The notes: generated by a model from the sequence alone, not told the origin. Shown: positions 37,067 to 46,318, numbered from the stretch's first letter. The stretch: 64,000 bases of DNA from Curvibacter cyanobacteriorum (GCF_028649475.1 NZ_JAQSIP010000005.1:124001-188000), one strand, 5' to 3'. Made by a program: numbers and translations.

Positions 37067-38701
37067 ATGATTGGCATCCACCCCGACAACCAGGTCCCCG
37101 AACTCAAGGACTACAACCTGTTCAGCAGCGACCCCGCGTTGCAGCGCGCCGTGCGCCACGGCCAGGCCGACTGGCGCGCCGCCGAGTTGCGGCGCCAGGG
37201 CGCCGAGTACGGCAGCGAAGCCACCCTGCGTGCCGCCGAAGACGCCAACCGCTACCCACCCGAGCTGCACACCCACTCGGCCACCGGCCAGCGCATCGAC
37301 TTCGTGAAGTTCCACCCCGGCTGGCACACCATGATGGCGATGGCCCGGCGCAACGGCAACGCCAACCTGCCCTACCTCGACCCGCGCCCGTCGGCCTGGA
37401 GCGCCTATGGCGCCTCGATGTACTTGCACAGCCAGATCGAATCGGGCTCGGGCTGCCCGACCACCATGACCAAGGCCTGCATCCCCGTGGTGGCGCTGAA
37501 CCCGGCGCTGTACGCCGAACTGGCACCCAAGCTGTTGTCGCTGGAACATGACCCGCGCGACCTGCCCCTGGCCCAAAAGACCTCGATCACCATCGGCATG
37601 GGCATGACCGAAAAGCAGGGCGGCAGCGACGTGCGCAGCAACACCACCCGGGCCGTGCCGGTGGGCAGCGGCCCCTGGGGGGACGGGTTCCTGCTGACCG
37701 GGCACAAGTGGTTCTTCTCGGCCCCGATGTGCGATGGCCACCTGGTGCTGGCCAAGACCGATGAGCACGGCGCCACCTGCTTTTTTGTGCCGCGTTGGGG
37801 CCCCGATGGCCGCAAGAACCCGATCCACATCCAGCGCCTCAAGGACAAGGTGGGCAACCGCTCCAACGCCAGCAGCGAGGTCGAGTTCAAAGAGGCCTAC
37901 GGCGTGCGCGTCGGGACCGAGGGGCGCGGCATCCGCACCCTCATCGAGATGGCCAACTACACCCGGCTGGACTGCGCGCTGTCCAGCGCGGGCTACCTGC
38001 GCCAGGGCCTGGTGCAGGCCCTGCACTGGGCGCGCAACCGCTTTGCCTTTGGCCGCCTGCTGGCCGAGCAGGCAGCCATGCAGACCCTGCTGGCCGACAT
38101 GGCGCTCGAGTCCGAAGCCGCCACCGTGCTGGCCATGGACCTGGCGGCCCGCTTTGGCTCGGACGCTCCGTCCGACCTGGCCTGGCGCCGCCTGCTGACC
38201 CCGGCCGCCAAGTTCTGGAACTGCAAGCGCGCGGTGGGCTACTGTGGCGAAGCCATGGAAGTGCTGGGCGGCAACGGCTATGTCGAGGCGGGCCCGCTGG
38301 GGCGCCTGTTCCGCGAAGCCCCGGTCAACTCGATCTGGGAGGGCTCGGGCAATGTCATGTGCCTGGACGTGCTGCGCGCCGTGGCGCACGCCCCAGACGA
38401 CGCCCATGCGGTGCTCGACCACCTGCAGGCGGTGGCCCGCCAAGCCCCCGAGGTGCTGCGCCAGGTGCAGCAGTTGCGCGCGGCGCTGCGCCAGCCCCCC
38501 GAGGAGCTGGAGGCCCAGGCCCGCCGCTTCACCCAGCGCCTGGTGCTGACGGCCCAGGCCTGCCTGATGCTGCAACAGGCCAGCCCACTGGCGGCCGAAG
38601 CCTTCATCGCGAGTCGCTTCGACCCTGACTGGGGGCCGGTGATGGGCATTGCCGCGGGCACTCCACAGACCGCCGCACTGCTGCAAGCCGCCTGGGCCTG
38701 A
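37067..38701 (+). CDS. AidB-like acyl-CoA dehydrogenase
   Basis: A 544-residue flavoprotein starting after CAGGAGA. Length and motifs fit the AidB subgroup: GMGMTEKQGGSDVRSNTT (FAD/substrate loop), LSSAGYLRQGLVQALHWARN and the C-terminal REAPVNSIWEGSGNVMCLDV. AidB binds DNA and helps counter alkylation damage in E. coli, while close relatives may act on acyl-CoAs. Regulation by the adjacent TetR protein favours a metabolic role. The function is therefore left open. Confidence 0.9.
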   Translation: MIGIHPDNQVPELKDYNLFSSDPALQRAVRHGQADWRAAELRRQGAEYGSEATLRAAEDANRYPPELHTHSATGQRIDFVKFHPGWHTMMAMARRNGNANLPYLDPRPSAWSAYGASMYLHSQIESGSGCPTTMTKACIPVVALNPALYAELAPKLLSLEHDPRDLPLAQKTSITIGMGMTEKQGGSDVRSNTTRAVPVGSGPWGDGFLLTGHKWFFSAPMCDGHLVLAKTDEHGATCFFVPRWGPDGRKNPIHIQRLKDKVGNRSNASSEVEFKEAYGVRVGTEGRGIRTLIEMANYTRLDCALSSAGYLRQGLVQALHWARNRFAFGRLLAEQAAMQTLLADMALESEAATVLAMDLAARFGSDAPSDLAWRRLLTPAAKFWNCKRAVGYCGEAMEVLGGNGYVEAGPLGRLFREAPVNSIWEGSGNVMCLDVLRAVAHAPDDAHAVLDHLQAVARQAPEVLRQVQQLRAALRQPPEELEAQARRFTQRLVLTAQACLMLQQASPLAAEAFIASRFDPDWGPVMGIAAGTPQTAALLQAAWA

Positions 38702-38781
38702 GGCCGCGGCCCAGCCCACCACCGGGCCCAAGGGGACCGAGGCCCGCGCAAGGCGGGGCGCCCCACAGGGCCCCCCACAGC

Positions 38782-38823
38782 GCCCCATGCCCCATGCCCC
38801 ATGCCCCATGCCCCATGCCCCAT
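38782..38823 (+). repeat. Six tandem GCCCCAT heptamers
   Basis: Six perfect copies of GCCCCAT run without interruption. Each unit with the next gives an ATG, and because seven is not a multiple of three successive ATGs fall in different frames. The array is 68 bp upstream of the Bug receptor start codon. Confidence 0.95.
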
Positions 38824-38890
38824 GGTCACCCAGGTGGCGCGCTATCGGGGCGCGGCGCAGCACAATGGGGGCATGACAAGGAGACCCCCC

Positions 38891-39874
38891 ATGCGCCGTT
38901 TCACCCTGTGCACCGGTCTGGCCCTGCTGGCCGGTGCGCTGCTGGCCCCCGCCGCCCACGCCGCGGCCTGGCCCACCGAACGCCCGATCAAGCTCGTGGT
39001 GCCATTCCCGCCCGGACAGGCCACCGACATCTTTGCCCGCGCCCTGGCCGAGCAACTCAGCACGCGCCTGGGCCAGAGCGTGGTGGTGGACAACAAGGCC
39101 GGCGCGGGCAGCAACATCGGCAGCGAAATGGTGGCGCGCGCCACGCCCGACGGCTACACCCTGCTGGTGGCCGGCAGCGCCATGGCGGTCAACCAGACGC
39201 TCTACAAAAAGGTCAACTTCGACCCCACGCGGGACCTGGTGGGCATCTCGCTGATTGCCAAAGTGCCGTTGATTTTCCTGGCCACGCCCTCGTCCGGCAT
39301 CACCAGCCTGCGCCAGCTGGTGCAACAGGCCCAGGCCGCGCCCGGCAAGCTCAGCTACGCCAGCGCCGGCATCGGCGGCACCCAGCACCTGTCGGGTGAA
39401 ATGCTCAAGGCGCAGGCCGGGCTGTTCATCACCCACATCCCCTACCGCGGCAGCGGCCCCGCGCAAGCCGACTTCCTGGGCGCCCAGGTGCCCTTGATGG
39501 TGGACTCGGTGACCGCCGCGCTGCCCCATGTGCAGACGCACAAGGCCGTGCCCCTGGCCGTCACCTCGGCCACCCGCTCGCCCCAGCTGCCCGATGTGCC
39601 CACAGTGCGCGAAAGCGGCGTGCCCGGGCTCAAGGACTTCGAGGCCGTGGGCTGGTTGGGCCTGATGGCGCCGCGCGGCACCCCGCCCGAGGTGCTGCAA
39701 CGCCTGAACACCGAGGTGGTGGCGGCGCTGCGCTCCGAGCGGCTGGCCCAGTTCATCCGCGAACGGGGCTCCGACCCGAGCCCGACCACGGGCGCGGAGC
39801 TCGATCAGTTTGTGGCGAGCGAAATCGTCAAATGGGGGCGCGTGGTCAAGAGCTCTGGCGCCAGCGCCGACTGA
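38891..39874 (+). CDS. Bug/TctC-family extracytoplasmic substrate-binding protein
   Basis: A 327-residue periplasmic receptor. ATG 38891 follows AAGGAGA and gives a clean signal peptide ending in AAHAAA; ATG 38873, six bases after a CACAAT -10-like element, is an alternative leaderless start. The mature protein begins [20 protein letters not shown], the hallmark of Bug proteins, and contains [12 protein letters not shown]. Bug receptors bind carboxylic acids for tripartite tricarboxylate transporters. No TctA/TctB gene is nearby, so it is an orphan receptor as usual in this order. Confidence 0.93.
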   Translation: MRRFTLCTGLALLAGALLAPAAHAAAWPTERPIKLVVPFPPGQATDIFARALAEQLSTRLGQSVVVDNKAGAGSNIGSEMVARATPDGYTLLVAGSAMAVNQTLYKKVNFDPTRDLVGISLIAKVPLIFLATPSSGITSLRQLVQQAQAAPGKLSYASAGIGGTQHLSGEMLKAQAGLFITHIPYRGSGPAQADFLGAQVPLMVDSVTAALPHVQTHKAVPLAVTSATRSPQLPDVPTVRESGVPGLKDFEAVGWLGLMAPRGTPPEVLQRLNTEVVAALRSERLAQFIRERGSDPSPTTGAELDQFVASEIVKWGRVVKSSGASAD

Positions 39875-39937
39875 AGCGCTGCGCCGTGCGCCGCCCCAGC
39901 CCCAGCCCGCGCGCAGGCGTAGGGCCGGTGCCAGGCC

Positions 39938-40666
39938 TCAAAGCGGCAGCGTGGCCCGGTTCAGCGGGCCCCTGAAAGCGCCACGCTGGTAACTCAGCAG
40001 CCGGCCTTTGTAGGCCAGGGTGTCGGCCGAGGCCACCTGGTCCAGGCGCTCTTCGTGCATGCGAAAACCCTGCTCGGCCATCTGGCGGTGGAAAGCCGGG
40101 CGGTTGCCCCGGTCGGGGTCGACGATCCAGACCTCCGACTCGGCCGCGGCATGCTGGCCAATGAAACCCGCCAGGTCGGCGTGGGCATCGCGCTCGTACA
40201 GCAGGTCACTGCCAATGATGAGGTCAAACAGGCCCGTCACGCAGGCGCGCGCCGGGTCGCCGACGTGGGCCTCGGGCGCCCCCCAGTGACCATGGCGGTA
40301 CTTGAGCGGCGGCAGGTCGTTGAGGCGCAGGTTCTCCAGCAGAAAGGCCGAGGTGAGCGGGTGGCAGTCGCTGGCGGTCACGTCCGAGCCGCGCCGGTGT
40401 GTGACCAGGCTGGCCAGCGCCAGGCCGCAGCCGATCTCCAGGATGCGCTCGCCCTGGCACAGGGTGCGGCGGGCCATGCGGGCGGCGAGTTGCGCCCCCG
40501 AAGGCCACAGCAGGCCAAACAGCGGCCAGGAGGCGGAGGAAATCCCCAGGCGCTCGGCCTCACCGAGCGGGTCGGCAAACTGCTGGCGGTCGAGCAGGGA
40601 TCGGATCTGGAGGTGGTCGGCGCCCGCCACGGCGACGCTCTCTTGCTTGGTTTGGTAGCCGGGCAT
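39938..40666 (-). CDS. SAM-dependent methyltransferase (Methyltransf_16-like)
   Basis: A 242-residue protein from ATG 40666. The SAM-binding motif ILEIGCGLALASLV lies near residue 92, and DLIIGSDLLYE near 165 corresponds to the D-x-x-Y element of the METTL21/METTL23 protein-lysine methyltransferase group. The target is not known. It is divergent from an MBL-fold lipoprotein gene; a minus-strand CATAAT at about 40720 is a possible -10 element. Confidence 0.8.
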   Translation of the reverse strand: MPGYQTKQESVAVAGADHLQIRSLLDRQQFADPLGEAERLGISSASWPLFGLLWPSGAQLAARMARRTLCQGERILEIGCGLALASLVTHRRGSDVTASDCHPLTSAFLLENLRLNDLPPLKYRHGHWGAPEAHVGDPARACVTGLFDLIIGSDLLYERDAHADLAGFIGQHAAAESEVWIVDPDRGNRPAFHRQMAEQGFRMHEERLDQVASADTLAYKGRLLSYQRGAFRGPLNRATLPL

Positions 40667-40769
40667 CGTCGGGGCCCGGTCGGCTTGAATGACCAGGGCA
40701 GGGGACTGAAAGAAGGGGGCATTATGCGCCCCCGCCCCAAGCCGAGGGCGGCGCGCCAAAATGCAGCCC

Positions 40770-41963
40770 ATGCCCCAGCCGATGTCCGCCCCCCGCCCCC
40801 GTCCCTTTCTGAGCCGCTGGCCGAGCCTGAGCACCTGGGCCCGGGCCGCCCGCCCACCCAGCTGGGCCGTGGCCTGTGGCCTGGCCCTGCTGGGCCTGGC
40901 CGGCTGCAGCAGTGCCCCGGCCAACGAGCGCGCGGACGCGCCCCACCACACGGCCCAGGGCTTCCGCAACCCCAGCGGGGTGCAGGTGCAAAAGCCGTTC
41001 AGTGCCTTGCTGCGCTGGCAATGGGACAAATGGCGTGAGGGCCTGCCGCTGGCGGCGCGCCAGGCCACGCCGCAGCAGGCCCCGGACCTCGACTTCATCC
41101 ACCGCAACGCGCAGGCGGGGGCCCAGATGCAACCGGCCCTGACCTGGATCGGGCACGCCAGCACCCTGGTGCAGGCCAGCGGGCTCAACGTGCTGACCGA
41201 CCCCATGTTTTCGCAGCGCGCCTTCATGGTGCAGTGGGTCGGGCCGCAGCGCCAGCAAGCACCGGGCCTGGCCCTGGGCCAACTACCGCGCATCGACGTG
41301 GTGCTGATCTCGCACAACCACTACGACCACCTGGACCGCGACAGTGTGCAAGCGCTGGCCGCCCAGGCCGGCGGATCGCCCCTGTTCCTGGTACCGCTGG
41401 GCCTGAAGGCCTGGATGCAGGCGCAGGGCATTGCGCGCGTCGAAGAACTGGACTGGTGGCAAACGCAGCGCGTCGCGGGGGTGGACTTTGCGCTCACGCC
41501 CGTGCAGCACTGGTCGGCCCGCGGCCTGCACGATGCCAACCATTCGCTGTGGGGCGGCTGGGCCGTGCTGGGGCCGGACTTTCACTGGTACTTCAGCGGC
41601 GACACCGGCTACAGCGCCGACTTCGTGGCCACGCGCCAGCGCTTTGCCGAGCGCCAGAGCGCGGCCCAGGGCGGGGGTTTCGACCTGGCACTGATCGCCA
41701 TCGGCGCCTACGCGCCACGCTGGTTCATGAAGGAGCAGCACATCGACCCCGACGAGGCGGTGCAGGTGCACCTCGACCTGGGCGCCAAGCGCAGCGTGGG
41801 GGTGCATTGGGGCACCTTCTTGCTCAGCGATGAGGCACTGGACCAGCCACCGCTGGACCTGGCCCAGGCGCGCCAGGCCCGCGGCTTGCGCGAGGCCGAC
41901 TTCGGCGTCATGGCCCTGGGCGAAACCCGGCGGCTGCCGCGCCGGGCGCCGTCGCCCCCCTGA
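40770..41963 (+). CDS. MBL-fold lipoprotein (NAPE-PLD/UlaG-like hydrolase)
   Basis: A 397-residue protein from ATG 40770, seven bases after CAAAAT; ATGs at 40761 and 40782 are alternatives. A lipobox LLGLAGCSS marks it as a lipoprotein. Metal motifs are TWIGHAST, SHNHYDHLD, PVQHWSARG, FSGDTGYS and GVHWGTF, as in N-acyl-phosphatidylethanolamine-hydrolysing phospholipase D and related lactonase-like proteins. It may hydrolyse a lipid or phosphoester in the periplasm. The substrate is inferred only from family. Confidence 0.85.
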   Translation: MPQPMSAPRPRPFLSRWPSLSTWARAARPPSWAVACGLALLGLAGCSSAPANERADAPHHTAQGFRNPSGVQVQKPFSALLRWQWDKWREGLPLAARQATPQQAPDLDFIHRNAQAGAQMQPALTWIGHASTLVQASGLNVLTDPMFSQRAFMVQWVGPQRQQAPGLALGQLPRIDVVLISHNHYDHLDRDSVQALAAQAGGSPLFLVPLGLKAWMQAQGIARVEELDWWQTQRVAGVDFALTPVQHWSARGLHDANHSLWGGWAVLGPDFHWYFSGDTGYSADFVATRQRFAERQSAAQGGGFDLALIAIGAYAPRWFMKEQHIDPDEAVQVHLDLGAKRSVGVHWGTFLLSDEALDQPPLDLAQARQARGLREADFGVMALGETRRLPRRAPSPP

Positions 41964-42051
41964 GCCCACGCGCGGCGGCGGGGCTGGCCTGCAGCGCAGG
42001 CCACAGTGCGCGACAATGCGGCCCTCATTTCCTGCGCATGAAAGCCGCCCC

Positions 42052-42528
42052 ATGAAAATCGACCAAAACACCGTCGTCACCCTGCAATTCAAAGTGGCCA
42101 ATGCCCAGGGCAAACTGATCGAGCAAAGCAAAGAGCCCATGGTCTACCTGCACGGGGGCTACGACAACACCCTGCCCAAGATCGAAGAAGCCCTGCAAGG
42201 CCAGGAAGCCGGCTACAAGGTGCAGCTGAACCTGGCCGCAGCCGACGCCTTTGGCCTGCGCGACGAGAGCCTGGTGCGCGTGATCCCGAAGAGCGAGTTC
42301 CCGCCCGGCGTCAAGGTCGGTGGCCAACTCGAAGGCCGCAACGACCAGGGCGAAGCCCAGATCTACACGGTCATGAAGATCAAGGGCCCTGAGGTCCACC
42401 TCGACGGCAACCACCCTCTGGCGGGCCAGGACCTGCAGTTCAGCCTGCACGTGACCGGCGTGCGCGCCGCCAGCGAAGAAGAAATCGCCCACCGCCATGT
42501 GCATGGCGAGCACGGCCACCAGCACTGA
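42052..42528 (+). CDS. slyD: SlyD-like FKBP-type peptidyl-prolyl isomerase
   Basis: A 158-residue protein starting MKIDQNTVVTLQFKVANAQG. An FKBP domain is interrupted by an insert-in-flap (IF) chaperone domain, and the C-terminus is histidine-rich (HRHVHGEHGHQH), which binds Ni2+ or other metals. It catalyses proline isomerisation and helps folding and possibly nickel delivery. A GACAAT -10-like element is at 42011-42016. sui1 and a DUF3820 gene follow closely. Confidence 0.93.
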   Translation: MKIDQNTVVTLQFKVANAQGKLIEQSKEPMVYLHGGYDNTLPKIEEALQGQEAGYKVQLNLAAADAFGLRDESLVRVIPKSEFPPGVKVGGQLEGRNDQGEAQIYTVMKIKGPEVHLDGNHPLAGQDLQFSLHVTGVRAASEEEIAHRHVHGEHGHQH

Positions 42529-42551
42529 CACCGCGACCGGCGAGCCCCCGC

Positions 42552-42941
42552 ATGAAGAAGAACGGACTGGCCGACTTGGGCCAACTGGCCCAGTTGGCGG
42601 GCCTGCGCACCGTGGCCGCCACCGAGCGCGCCTGCCCCGGCTGCGGTGAACCGCTCGACGCCTGCCGCTGCGCCGCGCTGGCGCAGGCCCAGGCGGTGCG
42701 CAACGCCCCGGTGCGGGTGTGGCTGGAGACCAAAGGCCGGCGCGGCAAAGGCGTCACCCTGGTCAAGGGCCTGCCGCTCGACGAGGCCGCGCTGGAGGCC
42801 CTGGGCAAGCAGCTCAAGACCGCCTGCGGCTCGGGCGGCACGGTCAAGGACGGCGTGATCGAAATCCAGGGCGACCACCGCGACACCGTGCTGGCCGCCT
42901 TGCTGAAGCAAGGTTACGCTGCCAAACGGGCCGGCGCATGA
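42552..42941 (+). CDS. Sui1/YciH-family translation factor
   Basis: A 129-residue protein. The C-terminal two-thirds forms the eIF1/SUI1 domain (RRGKGVTLVKGLPLDEAAL and IEIQGDHRDTVLAALLKQGY). The N-terminus has a small cysteine cluster CPGCGEPLDACRC, typical of the YciH form. It may monitor initiation fidelity on the ribosome. It follows slyD by 23 bp and its stop overlaps the DUF3820 start. Confidence 0.93.
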   Translation: MKKNGLADLGQLAQLAGLRTVAATERACPGCGEPLDACRCAALAQAQAVRNAPVRVWLETKGRRGKGVTLVKGLPLDEAALEALGKQLKTACGSGGTVKDGVIEIQGDHRDTVLAALLKQGYAAKRAGA

Positions 42942-43231
42942 AGCCCGAGGACCTGCAGCGCCTGGTCACGCTGGCCATGCCCTTTGGCAAGCACCAAGGC
43001 ACCGTGATCGCCGACCTGCCTGCCAACTACCTGCATTGGTTTGCGCGCGAGGGCTTTCCCAGCGGCGAGCTGGGGCGCCTGCTGGCCCTGATGCGCGAGA
43101 TCGACCACAACGGCCTGGGCGAACTGCTGACGCCGCTGCGAGCCGCCGCCGGTCGCCGCCCTTGGGTCGCGGCGGCACCTCCGCCCGCATCAGCCCCTCT
43201 CAGGCCACCCGCGCCGTGCGCAGCGCCTTGA
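42938..43231 (+). CDS. DUF3820 family protein
   Basis: A 97-residue protein with ATG overlapping the Sui1 stop. MPFGKHQGTVIADLPANYLHWF is the DUF3820 (QueF-like-putative quorum-sensing-regulated) signature, here visible as FGKHQG and LHWFAREGFP. The last 25 residues are Ala/Pro-rich. Function unknown; translational coupling to Sui1 is suggestive. Its end overlaps the convergent diguanylate cyclase gene by 32 bp. Confidence 0.82.
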   Translation: MKPEDLQRLVTLAMPFGKHQGTVIADLPANYLHWFAREGFPSGELGRLLALMREIDHNGLGELLTPLRAAAGRRPWVAAAPPPASAPLRPPAPCAAP

Positions 43232-44372
43232 GCCGGGCCTTGTCGGCGTACATGCGCTGATCGGCCTGCTGCACCAACTGCCCCGGCTGCACCCCATCGA
43301 CGGGCCACAGCGCGTGGCCCAGGCTCAACTCGACCGGCACCGCCTGCCCCTGCAGGCGCATGGGCCCGTCGAGGGTGGCGCGCAAGCGGGCCACCGCCTG
43401 CTCGGCCAGCGGCACCGAGCCGGTGTCGTGCAGCAGCACAATGAACTCGTCACCGCCCAGCCGGGCAACAAAATCAGCGCCGCGGGCGAAGGACTGCAAG
43501 CGCCGCCCCACCTCGACCAGCAACGCATCGCCAGCCGTGTGGCCGAGGCGGTCGTTGACCTGTTTGAAGCCGTTGATGTCTGCCATCACCACCGCGAAAG
43601 CGTCCCCGTTGCGCTCGGCTCGGGACACCTCGCGGTCCAGCATCTCATCGAAATAGCGCCGGTTCGGCAGCCCGGTCAGCGCGTCTTCACGCGCCAGGTT
43701 CAGCACCTGGGCCTGGGCCAACTGGTAGCAAGCCAAGCTGACGCTGTAGGTCCAGCCCATGGTGAAGATCACGATCGCCAGGTAGATGGGACCCTGCACC
43801 GGGTGGTTCTGCATCAGGGCGTCGTTGCTGGCCTGCCAGGACAGGGCCCAGCGCAGGCAGAGGGCCAGCGCCATGAGCATCAGAAAAGCCGCCGCCAGCC
43901 GCTGTGCGGCCTTGGCCTGGGGCCGGCTGTGCCAGCTGAGGGTGAAGGCCGTGCCCAGCAGCAAGCCGATCGACAGCAGGTCGTGCATCAGGTAACGGCG
44001 GATCGCATGGTCCCGGTTCCACCAGGCCAGGGCCAGGACCAGCCCTCCCCAGAGCAGCCACAGCCCCGGCCACTGACCGCGGCGGGCCAGCGCGCAATTG
44101 CAAAACGCCAGGCTGCCTTGCAGCATCAGGGCCAGGCTGACCAGGCTGGCCGCGTGGTTGAGCGCCAGGGCGCCGTCAAAAGGCCAGCCCAGCCACTGTG
44201 CGATCGGCATGGTCAAAAAGCCCAGCACGCTGCACAGCGAGGCGCCCATCCACCAGCGCAGGCCTCGGATCTCGCGGTTGATCATCCAAATGGTGATCAT
44301 CACCGTGAGGGTGACCAAGGACACGCAGGCCACCACGACCGCCAGGGTTTGGCGGTCCAGAAGAGACAACAT
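43200..44372 (-). CDS. Membrane diguanylate cyclase (GGDEF)
   Basis: A 390-residue protein from ATG 44372 (a TTG at 44390 is in frame). The first 200 residues contain about six or seven membrane helices, and a GGDEF domain follows. The motif GGDEF is intact and preceded five residues earlier by RGAD, an RxxD inhibitory site, so it should make c-di-GMP and be product-inhibited. A perfect FNR box lies about 100 bp upstream, suggesting induction when oxygen is low. Confidence 0.92.
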   Translation of the reverse strand: MLSLLDRQTLAVVVACVSLVTLTVMITIWMINREIRGLRWWMGASLCSVLGFLTMPIAQWLGWPFDGALALNHAASLVSLALMLQGSLAFCNCALARRGQWPGLWLLWGGLVLALAWWNRDHAIRRYLMHDLLSIGLLLGTAFTLSWHSRPQAKAAQRLAAAFLMLMALALCLRWALSWQASNDALMQNHPVQGPIYLAIVIFTMGWTYSVSLACYQLAQAQVLNLAREDALTGLPNRRYFDEMLDREVSRAERNGDAFAVVMADINGFKQVNDRLGHTAGDALLVEVGRRLQSFARGADFVARLGGDEFIVLLHDTGSVPLAEQAVARLRATLDGPMRLQGQAVPVELSLGHALWPVDGVQPGQLVQQADQRMYADKARLKALRTARVA

Positions 44373-44472
44373 GAAGCCCACACTTTCCAACCCCAGGGGC
44401 TTGAAGTGCCTGACAGGTACCTGGCAAGCCGTGGGGGACGCCTAAATTGTCCCTCCCGGGGGCACGCCAGCG

Positions 44473-44486
44473 TTGATCCTGATCAA
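44473..44486. promoter_or_regulatory. Perfect FNR/ANR box upstream of the diguanylate cyclase gene
   Basis: TTGATCCTGATCAA equals the consensus TTGAT-N4-ATCAA. A minus-strand GACAAT (44451-44446) lies at the spacing expected for a class II promoter, placing the box at about -41 of the diguanylate cyclase transcript. Confidence 0.75.
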
Positions 44487-44546
44487 GTCAGGGGGGCCCG
44501 GCGAGGGCCCCGCGCACCAGCGGCGGGGCGGCCGGGCACGCGCGCC

Positions 44547-44987
44547 TCAGCAGGCCAGGCTGGCAAAAAAAGGCAGGCCCGCCAGGCCCTCGGCGCGCAG
44601 CCAACGGCCATGCCAGTGCCACTCGCCCCCCTGGCGCCAGTGCAGTCGCAGTTGCAGCTCGCCGTGCAGTTCGGTGGGCAGGGGGAGGGTGGGCCAGGTC
44701 TGGCCGTTGCACTGCAGCCAGACCGCCTGAACGGCCCCTTGCGCGGGCGGCAGGTCCAGGCCCGCGGCGTCGTCGAGCCAGAGCCGCCAGCCCCGCACAT
44801 GGCCGCGCTGGGGTGGCAAAAAGGCCGGCGCCCCCGGCGCCTGGCCCGCCACCGCTGCCGCGGCCCAGCGCAGGGCGCGCTGCGGGCCCTGGGGCCCGAC
44901 CTCGCGCGGCGCCAGCGCGACCAGCTCGGAGTCGCTGCCCTGCCAGACCCACTGCAGCGCGGGGTCGGCCTCGGCGGGAGCGCTCAT
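44547..44987 (-). CDS. Uncharacterised protein downstream of livK
   Basis: A 146-residue soluble protein starting at ATG 44987. It is rich in tryptophan (about ten residues, including WVWQG, WRLWLDD and WHWHGRW) and predicted beta strands, with no signal peptide or known motif. It starts 11 bp after the livK stop, so it is probably co-transcribed. I do not recognise the family. Confidence 0.7.
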   Translation of the reverse strand: MSAPAEADPALQWVWQGSDSELVALAPREVGPQGPQRALRWAAAAVAGQAPGAPAFLPPQRGHVRGWRLWLDDAAGLDLPPAQGAVQAVWLQCNGQTWPTLPLPTELHGELQLRLHWRQGGEWHWHGRWLRAEGLAGLPFFASLAC

Positions 44988-44998
44988 GGCCGGGCCGC

Positions 44999-46147
44999 TC
45001 AGTTCAACGGCGTGCGCACGCCGTCACGGTAGCCGTACAGCGTCACCGCGGGCTGCGTCAGCTCGCCCTTGGGGGTGAAGGCGATGGCCCCGGTCACGCC
45101 CTTGAAGTTGGTCTTGGCCAGCGCCGCCAGGTAGACCTTGGGGTCAACCGAGTTGGCGCTCTTCATGGCTTCGATCAGCACGCGGGCCGCGTCGTAGGCG
45201 TAGGGGCTGTAGATCTGGAACTGACCCGGGAAGCGGGCGTCGTATTTCTTCTTCCAGTCAGCGCCGCCCGGCATCTTGGCCAGCGAAGCACCGCCCGTGG
45301 CGCAGGTCACGCCCGACAGGGGCGCGGCCTTGGCCGACAGTTCAGCGAGCTTCTCGGTGCACAAGGCATCGCCGCCGAACAGCTTCACGTCGGCCATGCC
45401 GAGCTGCTCCAACTGGCGCAGCATGGGGCCGGCCTGGGCGTCGAGGCCGCCGTAGAAGATCGCCTCGGGCTTCTTGGACTTGATGGCGGTCAGGATGCTG
45501 GTGAAGTCCGTCGCCTTGTCGTTGGTGAACTCTTCGCCCACCACGGTCAGGCCCTTTTGCAGCGCCGTGGCCTTGAACACCGCGGCCACCCCCTGGCCGT
45601 AGGCGGTGCGGTCGTCGATGATCGCCACGCGCTTGACCTTCAGCGCGTCGGCGGCATAGTAGGCCAGCGCCGCGCCCAGGGCGTTGTCATTGGCGATCAG
45701 GCGGAAAGTGGTCTTGTAGCCGGGCTTGGTCAGGTCGGGGTTGGAGGCCGAGGCCGTGATGTTGGGCAGCTCGCACTTGGCGTACAGGCCCGAGGCCGGG
45801 ATCGAGGTGCCCGACTGCAGGTGCCCCACCAGACCGGCCACCTGGGCGTCGCACATCTTCTGGGCCACGGCCGTGGCCTGGCGCGGGTCGCCTGCGTCGT
45901 CCTCAGCGGCCAGCTCGAAACGGATCTTCTTGCCACCAATCACCAGGTTCTGTGCATTGGCTTCTTCCACCGCCAGGCGCACCCCGTTTTCAGTGTCCTT
46001 GCCAATGTGGGCAATGCCGCCCGAGGTGGGACCGGCGTGGCCGATCTTGACGGTTTGAACCTCCTGGGCCTGGGCCAGGCCCGCGGCGCCCAGCACGCCC
46101 ACGGCAACGCTCACCGCGTGGCGCAGGAAAAGGGTGGAAGACAGCAT
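44999..46147 (-). CDS. Branched-chain amino acid ABC transporter substrate-binding protein (LivK-like)
   Basis: A 382-residue periplasmic binding protein with a signal peptide ending LAQAQ. TVKIGHAGPTSGGIAHIGKD and GVRLAVEEANAQN are typical of the LivJ/LivK type I fold. It would capture leucine-type or related amino acids. No permease or ATPase genes are adjacent, so it is an orphan receptor. An uncharacterised gene follows closely. Confidence 0.93.
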   Translation of the reverse strand: MLSSTLFLRHAVSVAVGVLGAAGLAQAQEVQTVKIGHAGPTSGGIAHIGKDTENGVRLAVEEANAQNLVIGGKKIRFELAAEDDAGDPRQATAVAQKMCDAQVAGLVGHLQSGTSIPASGLYAKCELPNITASASNPDLTKPGYKTTFRLIANDNALGAALAYYAADALKVKRVAIIDDRTAYGQGVAAVFKATALQKGLTVVGEEFTNDKATDFTSILTAIKSKKPEAIFYGGLDAQAGPMLRQLEQLGMADVKLFGGDALCTEKLAELSAKAAPLSGVTCATGGASLAKMPGGADWKKKYDARFPGQFQIYSPYAYDAARVLIEAMKSANSVDPKVYLAALAKTNFKGVTGAIAFTPKGELTQPAVTLYGYRDGVRTPLN

Positions 46148-46318
46148 GTTGAAAATCCCTTGAACGGCTGCAACAAGAACACCTCAACACCCCGGGGCAG
46201 CCAGCACCGAGGCGGGGACGGGGCCTGGCCCACTGTCAGCTCGCGCCCCAAACAGGGGCTTGCGACGGGGTGACACCCGCGCAGCGCGAGCGCGCCAGCG
46301 CACGCCCAGGCCCAAAAC

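Noticed and set aside
38782-38823. Possible CRISPR array
   Set aside because: Units are seven bases with no spacers; it is a simple tandem repeat.
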